Source: an uncultured Aliiroseovarius sp. (GTDB lineage: Bacteria; Pseudomonadota; Alphaproteobacteria; Rhodobacterales; Rhodobacteraceae). Taken from it: DNA of 64,000 nt. A program made the position numbers and the translations under genes. Below are positions 9,601 through 16,538 of the stretch, piece after piece. Location of the stretch: the NCBI RefSeq assembly GCF_947497285.1, contig NZ_CANMFT010000003.1:1-64000 (forward strand). The letters run 5' to 3'. Below the pieces are notes generated by a model. It did no database searches. It saw only the letters and a program-made list of their open reading frames with translations, and was not told the origin of the DNA. Position 1 is the stretch's first letter; the number at the start of each line of letters is the position of its first letter.

Positions 9601-9657
9601 TCGGAATACATCCCAGCTTGGATTATTCATGTACTTCTCGAAAAGAGGCTTTTGCAC
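6649..9657 (-). CDS. STAND NTPase with N-terminal nuclease-like domain (Avs-like antiviral candidate)
   Basis: The protein has 1002 residues. Residues about 25-150 look like a restriction-endonuclease-type domain: GIENVPI followed by FQAKH at 72-76, matching the core E/D...Q-x-K pattern of Mrr/Cap4-like nucleases. Residues about 198-330 carry a STAND-type NTPase: EFVGRDGELAQL, Walker A GPGLSGKS (227-234) and Walker B FIVIDYA (271-277). The remaining roughly 600 residues are helical and repeat-like, as in sensor regions of STAND proteins. Nuclease-STAND-sensor is the architecture of Avs proteins, which recognise phage proteins and then degrade DNA; that role here is inferred. The listed start is GTG; an ATG at 9630 with GAGAAG upstream is an alternative. 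The gene stands alone in the island. Confidence 0.75.
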   Translation of the reverse strand: MQKPLFEKYMNNPSWDVFRSQDNQEIIFEKDVARRLFCHEAAVEPGSLTCPPQYPGIENVPIQTASGEWVAFQAKHSQNGSQNGNAFQKLRKAIKPVQDGEYQLDKIYCFSSGVAPDTTTALTAEQGRVVADLKAAGISVEWYYADRILTILEDATTPNLVRASQAFFDNLPQPFLDPQDCTDNPEGFRQLRFNERLSEFVGRDGELAQLREFTESGEPFSWWHVTGPGLSGKSRLLLEHCLSLEGWHWGWLEGDLLTFPFSDWLPDKNTFIVIDYALGREPEIQLLFQRLFAASQSDRFVNKVRLILIEREYSGWLSAIEHVPNIGNWVANHKYRNEGLVLERLPNTLDAIDDFPAGEFMEAIRQMLQRENQRRWQVVPREAHDALVLATATGGFSMEDLPSQLRPETQEYLDQMDCSEEVARMIGAVHLPHSYEPLQPDVFGELYVLDAIRHETPRTRPTIFQRAYELNASGFTNFLYRCGQSFPDHPSLNYAVSDWSFDDPSRMAYLATFANSLETIPMPQSQRIETYKNILSELRAPSGDLVFIERAIFGKILALFPNNDLRIVPAEIQLRPTVEIEPLSASPDFLQNLLPTEYCSAVIEAWRQLGEDDKTALLGPHLVEIFQHQLLRLLSVRQSDIEPARDLFAELTTSLNLAGGARYGSTIFSFQGLCANVVAALFQYGHNSRTARDWAEEIRGLAGSLSTLERNGQPMVFQSSNLDRIDLGLTVMAVHDPNRDWQYKFERTEAIRRRGAGIQPNDPLKTLHYVQAAVQITSGFSGDDQARQIREVLERCREYTTTINTPQIAEAFAMMLGNLTGYATRYDLGQSSEQLFTEAAELACRFPEPQHGLVKITLNKLGSEFQNHLNSGDIDRASAELSLARRMIEAANEFPHEVTKKLHAGAFVDTPILRYVQGSHTLLDEALQMARFLASSEAVDWRQTMLNSGAFSRYFTEAQRALNEGENDRAIRALQALQIYASIDEFTDYQQVISIIQAQIDG

Positions 9658-10066
9658 AGCATGGTACGTTTCTGCCAGCCTTTTGCCAATGTCCGTTGTT
9701 CGGGAGCTGCACCGCAGAGTCGAGCTCCGTGCTCAAAGTCCGCAACGGGCAGAAAACTGTCGATAGGGAAAAATGATTTTCAAAACCACGTGAGAGCGCA
9801 TGTCTTACCGTTCTAGAAAAGCTAGAGAGATGCTCCTCACAGAGCATTGAAAATAATATACTTTATTGAACTGAGTTTCGGGCGACGGAGTTGAAGAATT
9901 GGTATTGGCTCACACCCCCGATCTTGCACATATCCACTGAAATTTCGCCATCTGAGGGAAATAAAATCTACGCGTGTTAGGGGGACGGGTCTGCAGGCTG
10001 AAACATCTCAGGTATTTGACCTACCCCCCCACGGGCCAAGGCTATAATTCGTTCAGTGTTGCGAAA
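9658..10066 (-). other. intergenic region upstream of the STAND gene
   Basis: About 410 bases with no gene. It contains a perfect short hairpin ATGCTC/GAGCAT (9830-9847), a TCTAG/CTAGA inverted repeat just before it, and an AT-rich stretch (9848-9870), all upstream of the minus-strand STAND gene. These could be promoter and operator elements, but no consensus promoter is clear. Confidence 0.35.
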
Positions 10067-10774
10067 CTATGCGACTTCCGATCTGTACTTCTTGAGTAAA
10101 CGGCCTACCGCATTTGAGAAAGACAACACACCCTTTGTTATCTCGCCATGGGCCGCCTCAATCTCAGTTGCGGGAAGCGACAACAATCCTTCATAGCCAT
10201 ACCCTTCTCGCTCGAACACTTTAACCACCCGCTTCTCAAACTCCCCCAAATCCATTTCAGTTTTGGACGCAGCTTGCTTTTCAGTGAGCGACCTTGAGGT
10301 CAACGCTGTCTCTCTCTCAGCACTTCTCTTTTTCTTTATTGTTTCCTTTATAGTTTCGGGTGAAGCGCACTTCAGAGTTGAGCGGAAGCGCGCTGCAGGT
10401 CGAGCGGAAGTAGAGTTCATGGATGAAGGGCGCCCTGAGCGTGACCTCAGTTCTGACAAACGCACAATCTGACCAAGTTCTTCTACAGAGTGAATCAAGA
10501 ACTGATTGCGGGAACGCTTGGCGGCACGATATCGTTTCACCGCACCTCGCTCTTCCAGCTCCTTGAAAGCAGAGCGAACACTCCGCTCGGTAAATCCAGT
10601 TTCTTCTGCAAGCCCGATGGCAGACGGATCACAACGCCCGGTTTTAGTGTTCTGACGATCCAGAAGTCTCATCAGCACGGCATAGCTAGAGCGGGTGAGC
10701 GGAGGATTCATCTGAGCCCAATACTGGGCGACGAACCATTTCTGCTTCAGGTCCAGAGGTGTTCTCTTTGACAT
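10067..10774 (-). CDS. helix-turn-helix protein of the island (plasmid/phage replication-type HTH)
   Basis: This 235-residue protein starts at 10774, where GAGG lies 7 bases upstream; an upstream extension to 10846 would overlap the preceding gene. Residues about 25-85 form a winged-HTH: LTRSSYAVLMRLLDR, then PSAIGLAEETGFTERSVRSA and FKELEERGAVKRY, the pattern seen in phage/plasmid replication initiators and HTH_36-type regulators. A Ser/Arg/Lys-rich linker follows (about 105-165), and the tail is helical. It lies 17 bases after the AlpA-like gene, so it is co-transcribed with the integration module. Whether it regulates transcription or replication of the element cannot be told from sequence. 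Confidence 0.6.
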   Translation of the reverse strand: MSKRTPLDLKQKWFVAQYWAQMNPPLTRSSYAVLMRLLDRQNTKTGRCDPSAIGLAEETGFTERSVRSAFKELEERGAVKRYRAAKRSRNQFLIHSVEELGQIVRLSELRSRSGRPSSMNSTSARPAARFRSTLKCASPETIKETIKKKRSAERETALTSRSLTEKQAASKTEMDLGEFEKRVVKVFEREGYGYEGLLSLPATEIEAAHGEITKGVLSFSNAVGRLLKKYRSEVA

Positions 10775-10791
10775 CGCGGCACCTCTATTGA

Positions 10792-11025
10792 TTATATAAT
10801 ATCGCCCATCAATCCATTTGCACGATTGGCGAGCACATCCCCACAAGTCTTAGAAACCATCCAATCATCAAGATCTTTCCGGCGATACCGGATAGCTCTA
10901 AGACCTATACGACAATAAACCGGTCCAACCTGTGGGCCAGTTCCCATCCGGAGTTTGGCGAGGTAGCTTTCGCTGAGGCCTGTGTAGCTGGCTGCCTCTG
11001 CAGCGGTGAGGTACTTCGGTTCCAC
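10792..11025 (-). CDS. AlpA/MerR-type excisionase-like DNA-binding protein
   Basis: This 77-residue protein begins KYLTAAEAASYTGLSESYLAKL, the standard N-terminal helix-turn-helix of AlpA/excisionase-family proteins, followed by a wing containing IRYRRKDLDDWM. Proteins of this kind act as recombination directionality factors or regulators of integrases. The gene lies between the recombinase pair (int and the unknown gene) and the HTH gene, all on the minus strand, which fits a role in excision control. No second domain is present; the length is normal for the family. Confidence 0.7.
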   Translation of the reverse strand: MEPKYLTAAEAASYTGLSESYLAKLRMGTGPQVGPVYCRIGLRAIRYRRKDLDDWMVSKTCGDVLANRANGLMGDII

Positions 11026-11080
11026 TTCATTCTCCTTGGCATACTTGATGACTTTGAGAATGATGGGCTTTCTTCTGGAA

Positions 11081-11809
11081 CTAAATGTCCATCAAATCGT
11101 AGTTTTCCATTTTGCCGTCCACGTGCTTGCGCCAGCTATCGTAAGCCTTCCTAAAACTCGTCTTCTTGATCCCGAAAACATCAAAGACGTCACGTAGGAA
11201 CCGACTCAAATCGCCATAATTATCCAAATCGTCTGGGATATTGATGCTCTTGTTAAATCTCGCGGCTCGAACACTGGCATCAATCAAAGCCCATTCATTG
11301 AACGTCTGTCTGTTGCGAGTGGGAATGCCGTCGGGAAGCTCTCGCTTTGTTATCTCAATCGCGGAAATCAATTCGTCAGAATGTTCGGCCAAAGACTTTA
11401 ATGCTGCATAAGCCTTCGTCGCACCACGTTCGGGCAACATATGTTGGAACAACACATCGTGTGTGGTCTTCTGCAGAAATCGTTCCTTGATCAAACTATC
11501 AACTTGTCCCGTATCCCAGTCCATTCGGTCCGTCACAAGCAACGGCAGATTGTTATACGCCCTAATAGCTTCAGACAGGGACCTTCTAAGCTTGTCCAAG
11601 GTTTTGCTCACATCATCCTTTCTCCAGAAATGAACCATCACATTGTCAAAGTTCGTAATTATGGATGCGGCGAGTTGGCTGGAGGAAAACCCTTTTACTG
11701 GACCGATATGCTCTTCCACCACAGGGATAAGGCGACGGCGAAGGTCGCGATATTCTTCACTGTCTGGATCGTGGTCTTGGAACGGTTTAACGCCCATTTT
11801 ATCATTCAT
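11081..11809 (-). CDS. unknown protein translationally coupled to the integrase
   Basis: This 242-residue soluble protein has no signal or membrane segment. Its start lies inside the 3' end of the recombinase gene (8-base overlap), implying translational coupling; a second in-frame ATG lies at 11797. The sequence is mostly helical and charged (YRDLRRRLIPVVEEHIGPV, TLDKLRRSLSEAIRAYNN, a C-terminal FRKAYDSWRKHVDG). No domain is recognised. Because it directly follows int and precedes the AlpA-like gene, a role in integration or excision, or in element maintenance, is the simplest guess. Confidence 0.5.
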   Translation of the reverse strand: MNDKMGVKPFQDHDPDSEEYRDLRRRLIPVVEEHIGPVKGFSSSQLAASIITNFDNVMVHFWRKDDVSKTLDKLRRSLSEAIRAYNNLPLLVTDRMDWDTGQVDSLIKERFLQKTTHDVLFQHMLPERGATKAYAALKSLAEHSDELISAIEITKRELPDGIPTRNRQTFNEWALIDASVRAARFNKSINIPDDLDNYGDLSRFLRDVFDVFGIKKTSFRKAYDSWRKHVDGKMENYDLMDI

Positions 11810-12893
11810 CGGGGAATGCTCCGTTTTGTCTTCTAGTTAATTCCTCACAGGCCACCTTCATCGCTGGACGCAACGCATCCAGACTGGGCTTCACATACCT
11901 CTGGCCAGTGATCGACAGCGGCGTGTGGTTCAGCAAGCGCCCAACCACTTCCTCGAGCACGCCAGCCTCCATGGCGACAGTCGCAAAGGTGCGACGGTGC
12001 GCGTGCGGACCCCATGCGAGTCTGGCTGGGTTTGTGATATGACCCAACTCCGACTTCGGAGATGGAAATACCCATTGCTCGCTTAAGCCACGTAGCGGCG
12101 CCAGAATCTCATGATGTAGCTGCAAGATGGGAAGATCAAAGCTGCGACCGTTCTTGGTCATGGGGAGGTGGATGTGATCTTCATGAATGTTCTTCCATTC
12201 CAAGGTAAGCGCCTCGCTCTTGCGCAAACCCGTATACAACAAGAGTTCATAGAAGACCTGATGGATGGGATTGGCGAGACCATCGACTTCGTCACGCCAT
12301 ACACCGAGATCCTCAATGACTTGTCCCTTTGGTTGCTCATCAAACCACTCGATCGCCATAGTAGGCGCCTCGGGCAGATCATAGACCCGTCTGGCGTGGT
12401 TCCAAATCGTTCGGAAATACTTGAGCACGTGATTGGCTGCTGATGGTGTCGCGGCCATCGATTGGTGCTTCTCCACCACCATCTTCTTTGAGATCTCATC
12501 CAGAGGCAGCTTGAGCCACTCCTTCAGGTGAAGCTCGAACTGCTTGCGCAGGGAGCGCTTATGCGCATCTGATCTGAGCTTCGGGCGCCCCAAATATCCT
12601 TCCAATGCGGCCTCAAGTGTCGGCGCGCCGATCTGCGCCACTTTCCCTGCGCCGCGCCCCATTTCCAGCGCAAGCTCCATCGCCGTCTGCCGTGCGGCCT
12701 GCGCCGAGATCACCGGGAACCGACCGATCATGATCCGCTTGGTTTGACCGCCAACGTCTTTCTGAAAGTACCAGGTTTTCGAACGCTTCCCGACGAAGAG
12801 GCAGAGCCCTCGCACCTCACTGTCCCAGTGCTTCTCGGTCCCCGTTTTGGACTGGGGCAGCTTGCGGGCAAAAGTTTCGGTTAGTTTTGGCAT
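11802..12893 (-). CDS. tyrosine recombinase / phage-type integrase of the island
   Basis: This 363-residue protein starts at ATG 12893; a longer frame to 13058 runs into the tRNA fragment and is rejected. Residues about 10-75 form the arm-DNA-binding domain usual in island integrases (LCLFVGKRSKTWYFQ...RIMIGRFP). Residues about 90-180 are the core-binding domain and 190-350 the catalytic domain. Visible catalytic residues are Arg224 (YTGLRKSEALTLEW), His297 and Arg300 (HAHRRTF), His323 (LLNHTPLS) and the nucleophile Tyr333 (GQRYVKP). The gene lies about 125 bases from a tRNA-Gly fragment and reads away from it, the standard arrangement for tRNA-integrating elements. All key residues are present, so it is probably active. 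Confidence 0.9.
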   Translation of the reverse strand: MPKLTETFARKLPQSKTGTEKHWDSEVRGLCLFVGKRSKTWYFQKDVGGQTKRIMIGRFPVISAQAARQTAMELALEMGRGAGKVAQIGAPTLEAALEGYLGRPKLRSDAHKRSLRKQFELHLKEWLKLPLDEISKKMVVEKHQSMAATPSAANHVLKYFRTIWNHARRVYDLPEAPTMAIEWFDEQPKGQVIEDLGVWRDEVDGLANPIHQVFYELLLYTGLRKSEALTLEWKNIHEDHIHLPMTKNGRSFDLPILQLHHEILAPLRGLSEQWVFPSPKSELGHITNPARLAWGPHAHRRTFATVAMEAGVLEEVVGRLLNHTPLSITGQRYVKPSLDALRPAMKVACEELTRRQNGAFPDE

Positions 12894-12933
12894 GAATTTC
12901 GTTGTCGGAATTTTGTAGGTATTGAACTGAAAG

Positions 12934-13013
12934 GCAGGGAAACTCAGGGAATGTCCCTGCAACAAATTCTTCCACAAAGTGAATGACTTGGCAACTACAG
13001 GAATGTCAGGGAA
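12934..13013. repeat. CAGGGAA repeats and palindrome between int and the tRNA fragment
   Basis: CAGGGAA occurs three times in the same direction (starting near 12935, 12945 and 13007), and TCCCTG lies in the opposite direction at 12954-12959, so CAGGGA-ATG-TCCCTG (12945-12959) is a perfect inverted repeat. Placed between the integrase start and the crossover-side tRNA fragment, they could be integrase arm-type sites or an operator. This is inference from position. Confidence 0.35.
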
Positions 13014-13018
13014 TGATA

Positions 13019-13065
13019 CATCACGAGCTTGGAAGGCTAAGGTCTTACCACTACACAACGCCCGC
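13019..13065 (-). pseudogene. 5' half of tRNA-Gly(TCC), truncated at the island junction
   Basis: Read on the minus strand from 13065, the sequence gives an acceptor 5' strand GCGGGCG, a D-arm (GTGTAGTGGTA), and an anticodon arm TTAGC-CTTCCAA-GCTCG whose loop holds TCC, as in bacterial tRNA-Gly. After about 47 bases the match stops: there is no T-arm (GGTTCGA) and no acceptor 3' strand. The break lies on the side facing the integrase, so this is most likely an attachment-site remnant. The gene is not functional as it stands. Confidence 0.75.
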
Positions 13066-13220
13066 GCAGTACCAACGGGACATATTTCAATGGCATCTGA
13101 GCGTCAAGAGCAGACCCGGCAGGATCTTGGTCCTACGCAATCAAAATAGCCGGAAAAGTCGCGCGCGCCGCACTGGTTTTCGCCTTGCTTGCCGCGTTGC
13201 CGAATGCACCCAATGATGGG

Positions 13221-14195
13221 TCACTCAACCTCGAAGCTGATCAGGAATGCCGCACCCTGACTGCGGGGCAAGTTCGAAATGTCCGCGCCATGTGCGCGCA
13301 AGGTGTTGCGAACGATGGAAAGACCCATGCCTGTTCCACCTTGTTCGCGCTTTGTGGTGAAGAAGGGGTCGAAAATTCGTGTTGCGTTGCCGGGGGAAAC
13401 CCCACGGCCGTTATCTTCCAACACCACGTCGACCCGCGCGTCCTTCTTCTGGGCTGACAGTTGCACTGTTGTGGCCTCGTGACCCAAAGCGTTGCCCAGC
13501 AAATGGCGCAACACTATTCCAAGGCCCTGTTGCGATATGGGGATCATGACATCACCGCCCTCGATCCGCAGGTCCAGAGAGGGGAAGTCGCCTGACAACG
13601 CGCTGCGCAGTTGCTCTAGGGTGCTGACTCCGTCGTGACGCATTTCACGGGCGCGGGCCGCTTGGCGCATCGCTTCGATCTGTTGCTCCATCTGGGCGCC
13701 CGCTCCTGCGATCTGGTCGACAAGTGCCAAATCCTCGACCGCCAAGGTGCCACCATCGCGAAGCAATTCAGTCGCCGCCTGAAGCGCCGCAACAGGTGTC
13801 TTCAATTCATGCGTTACGTGGTCCGAGTAGCTGCGGATGGTGGTTTCGCGATTGCGCAAGGTGTCCGCCATGTCGATGACGCTTTGTGCCGTGACCTGAA
13901 GCTCGCGGGTGCCAAAATGGGCCGGTGGGGTCAACGGGTCGGCAGGGGTCGCCCGCACTTGCGTCGCGAAGCGCTCCAACTCTGCGATGGGTCGCAACAG
14001 CAAGCGGATCAGCATCCAACCCAGCACCGAGGTCGCCCCGGTGATCAGGATCGACAGCAGTATCGCCGCTTTCTCATACCCGATTGCGGGGCCGAGATAG
14101 CGAAACGCCACCAGCCCGGTCAAAGACAATGCCAACGTGCCGCACAGGGCACCGCCCAAAACGAATGCAAGGCTGGGGCGCCATTTATCTTTCAT
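13221..14195 (-). CDS. sensor histidine kinase (CreC/envelope-type)
   Basis: This 324-residue protein has an ATG start at 14195, overlapping the response regulator gene by 11 bases. Two transmembrane segments (about residues 11-31 and 43-66) are separated by only a short loop, so it has almost no periplasmic sensor. A HAMP-like linker follows, then the phospho-acceptor box SDHVTHELKTPVAALQ with the H-E-x-x-T-P signature, and the ATPase boxes N (LLGNALGHE), G1 (DNGRGVSP) and G2 (GGTGMGLSIV). It is the partner of the adjacent OmpR-type regulator. The cognate signal is unknown; the overall layout resembles CreC. It is the first complete chromosomal gene next to the island junction. Confidence 0.85.
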   Translation of the reverse strand: MKDKWRPSLAFVLGGALCGTLALSLTGLVAFRYLGPAIGYEKAAILLSILITGATSVLGWMLIRLLLRPIAELERFATQVRATPADPLTPPAHFGTRELQVTAQSVIDMADTLRNRETTIRSYSDHVTHELKTPVAALQAATELLRDGGTLAVEDLALVDQIAGAGAQMEQQIEAMRQAARAREMRHDGVSTLEQLRSALSGDFPSLDLRIEGGDVMIPISQQGLGIVLRHLLGNALGHEATTVQLSAQKKDARVDVVLEDNGRGVSPGNATRIFDPFFTTKREQGGTGMGLSIVRNTLRAHGADISNLPRSQGAAFLISFEVE

Positions 14196-14868
14196 GCGGA
14201 AGGTCCTGCATACGCACGCCCACACCGTGGACAGTTTCAATCGCATCCGCCCAACCCGCATGGGTCAATTTGGATCGCAAATTGCGCAGATGACTGTCCA
14301 ACGTCCGGTCAGAAACCTGAGAACGCGCGCCCCAGATCGACCGCACCAGCTGGGCCCGGCTGTGCACTTGGGTTGGGCGGTCCACAAGTGCCGCCAGCAA
14401 CGAGAACTCGGTCGCGGTCAACGGGATGTCGTTGTTCCCGAACCGACAGCGCTGGGCCGTGGTGTCCAGACTGATCCCGCCATGGGTCAAGATACTGGCA
14501 GCGCGCGGTCCCGTCGTGCGTTTCAGAATGGCCCGCACACGCGCCACCAATTCGCGCGGGCTGAAGGGTTTGGTGACATAATCGTCAGCGCCCAGTTCTA
14601 ACCCCAGCACCCGGTCAATCTCATCGTCGCGCGCGGTCAGAAACAGGATCGGCACATCAGATTGGGCGCGTATCCGACGACAAACGTCGAACCCGTCCAG
14701 TTCGGGCAGGCCAATGTCCAGCACGATCAGGTCCGGGGTCTCGCGCTTGGCGTGAACCAAGGCGATCTGCCCATCGCTTGCCGTGACAACTTGGTATCCA
14801 GCGCGCTCTAACGCCAGCCCTACCAGATCGCGCAGCCGGGGATCGTCATCCACCAACAGAATTTTCAT
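14185..14868 (-). CDS. OmpR-family response regulator (CreB-like)
   Basis: The protein has 227 residues. The receiver domain (1-115) shows the acidic pair VDDDPRL, the phospho-Asp in LIVLDIGLPELDGF, the Thr in FLTARDDE and the Lys in YVTKPFSPREL. The C-terminal winged helix (about 130-225) is of OmpR/PhoB type (LTATEFSLLAALV, VSDRTLDSHLRNLRSKL). The gene overlaps both neighbours: 23 bases with the upstream DUF4173 gene and 11 bases with the kinase gene, so all three form one operon in the order DUF4173, regulator, kinase. That association suggests the pair responds to envelope or metabolic state, but targets cannot be read here. Confidence 0.9.
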   Translation of the reverse strand: MKILLVDDDPRLRDLVGLALERAGYQVVTASDGQIALVHAKRETPDLIVLDIGLPELDGFDVCRRIRAQSDVPILFLTARDDEIDRVLGLELGADDYVTKPFSPRELVARVRAILKRTTGPRAASILTHGGISLDTTAQRCRFGNNDIPLTATEFSLLAALVDRPTQVHSRAQLVRSIWGARSQVSDRTLDSHLRNLRSKLTHAGWADAIETVHGVGVRMQDLPHER

Positions 14869-16438
14869 GGCGCGTGGCCTCTAATTCAAGATCTCCTGCA
14901 AAATAGCCATTGATCCGGCCTGTGCGAAAGCCCCATTCGCGCCAGTTTGGGTAAGTGATGTCAGGCTGCAGGCAGGCGCGATAGTGTTGTGGGACCCAAA
15001 GGTCAGGATTGCGGTCCATCCCCTGCGCAATCGCTTTCGACGCCATCGGTCCCAAATTGCACAGATAGTGCCAGTCTGGCGCTGCTGAGCGCCCCAGATT
15101 GGCCCCTCGGTCAAGCATATCCGTGGCAATCACAGCGGCGAAATTGACAAATGCACAGGCATACAGCGTTCCAAAGCCCAGCGCGCAAGCCCGCAGCATC
15201 AACCACAGCGACGACCGACCGCGAAGCACCTGCCACCCCACCAGCAACAATCCAATGGCAACCAACGCCATCCAGATCAACGCATACAGGCGCAGATAGG
15301 TCAGACCGAACGCGTCGATATACAGATCCAGGCGAAGGGCGGCTGACAGGGTCAGGAATACGTTTTGAAGCAGCCACAAAAGCAACAGCGGTTTTAACGC
15401 TTTGTGTTCGCTCAGAAACGGGCGGGCCGCCACCGCGAAGGCGCCGGCCAACATCGCTGTTACCAGCAACGGGTATGCGCCACGATGGGCGTAGGTCGCA
15501 TAGCTCATTCCCTCGGGAAGGGCCGCCCCGCCGAACAGGATCGAGAAATCCATGACGCTTTGCAGAGCCAATAGCAGGTTGAATAGGACCAAAGCCCGCA
15601 GAACCGATCCGGTGTTCAGGCCTTGCGGTGTCCGCCATTCCTGTGTGGTCAGGTTCAGGGGGGCAGTGGGGGTGGGCGCGGTGAGCAACGGCCAGATCAA
15701 CACGCCAAGCCCGCTCCAGAACACCGCGCGCCGGGCCAGCGAAAGCGCATCCAGATCGATCAAAAGAACCTGCGATAGGGTCTGTTCCAGAACCGGGTTC
15801 GCACCGATCAACAAGGCGCCCAGCACCAATGTGCCGCCAATTGGAAAGGCCCAGTTTCGCAGCAGCGATTTCGACGATACGCCGAAAATCAACCCACCTG
15901 ACGCTACGCCGACGCGCAGATTTCGCAGCTGTGAAGCACATGCCAGAACGCCCGAGGTCGGCAAGGTCTTAACCAAACGCATAAAGGCCGTCATGAACCA
16001 GTCCCGCCCGGCGCTTATACTTTCAGCGGCGGGGACCCGCAGCCAGGCCACAGCAGCCAGCAAGCCCGCACCAAGAAGACACACCGACAACAACTGCACG
16101 TGCTCAATTGTGGGCAGCGTCGCCAGAACGAGCAAGATCACCGGGCCCAGAACCCCGCGTTTTGCCGGCCTACCCATGGCGACGACGGCAAATAAGCCCC
16201 ATGCGAAGATGGCCAATGAAAGACCCGGCGCGTATCCCCAAAACAGGAAATCCCCGAGCAAAATGAGCAAGACCATCCCAGCAAATTTCGGCAACCGCCC
16301 TTCCACAGACTGACCCCCGAAAAGGGGCGCTGCGCCAGCGGTTACACTTTCGCCCGATCTGTCCACCTCGGTGTTCAGCCACCAGCCATCTTGGGCAATC
16401 GACGTCGGCAGGCCGCGCACAATGAATTCTCTTGGCAT
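14846..16438 (-). CDS. DUF4173-type multi-pass membrane protein
   Basis: The protein has about 530 residues. The ATG at 16438 is preferred because GGAGAAG lies 5 bases upstream; ATG 16450 and 16465 are upstream alternatives. After a soluble N-terminal 55 residues there are about a dozen hydrophobic segments (for example MVLLILLGDFLFWGYA, VILLVLATLPTI, LLVTAMLAGAFAVAA) and a soluble C-terminal tail with Trp and Tyr (DWHYLCNLGP). This fits the DUF4173 family of inner-membrane proteins of unknown function. It shares an operon with the two-component pair and overlaps the regulator gene, so it may be a sensor accessory or the regulated output. Confidence 0.65.
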   Translation of the reverse strand: MPREFIVRGLPTSIAQDGWWLNTEVDRSGESVTAGAAPLFGGQSVEGRLPKFAGMVLLILLGDFLFWGYAPGLSLAIFAWGLFAVVAMGRPAKRGVLGPVILLVLATLPTIEHVQLLSVCLLGAGLLAAVAWLRVPAAESISAGRDWFMTAFMRLVKTLPTSGVLACASQLRNLRVGVASGGLIFGVSSKSLLRNWAFPIGGTLVLGALLIGANPVLEQTLSQVLLIDLDALSLARRAVFWSGLGVLIWPLLTAPTPTAPLNLTTQEWRTPQGLNTGSVLRALVLFNLLLALQSVMDFSILFGGAALPEGMSYATYAHRGAYPLLVTAMLAGAFAVAARPFLSEHKALKPLLLLWLLQNVFLTLSAALRLDLYIDAFGLTYLRLYALIWMALVAIGLLLVGWQVLRGRSSLWLMLRACALGFGTLYACAFVNFAAVIATDMLDRGANLGRSAAPDWHYLCNLGPMASKAIAQGMDRNPDLWVPQHYRACLQPDITYPNWREWGFRTGRINGYFAGDLELEATRHENSVGG

Positions 16439-16538
16439 CGTCTTCTCCATCTTGTGTTTGGACAAGACTGACCACCTGCTTTGCAGACGGCCCGCAGAAG
16501 ACGTGCAGATTTTGTGCAGAAGCGCTGGATTGTTCGGG

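Noticed and set aside
13019-13065. A complete tRNA-Gly gene at the island edge
   Set aside because: The T-arm and 3' acceptor strand are missing, so only a 5' fragment is reported.
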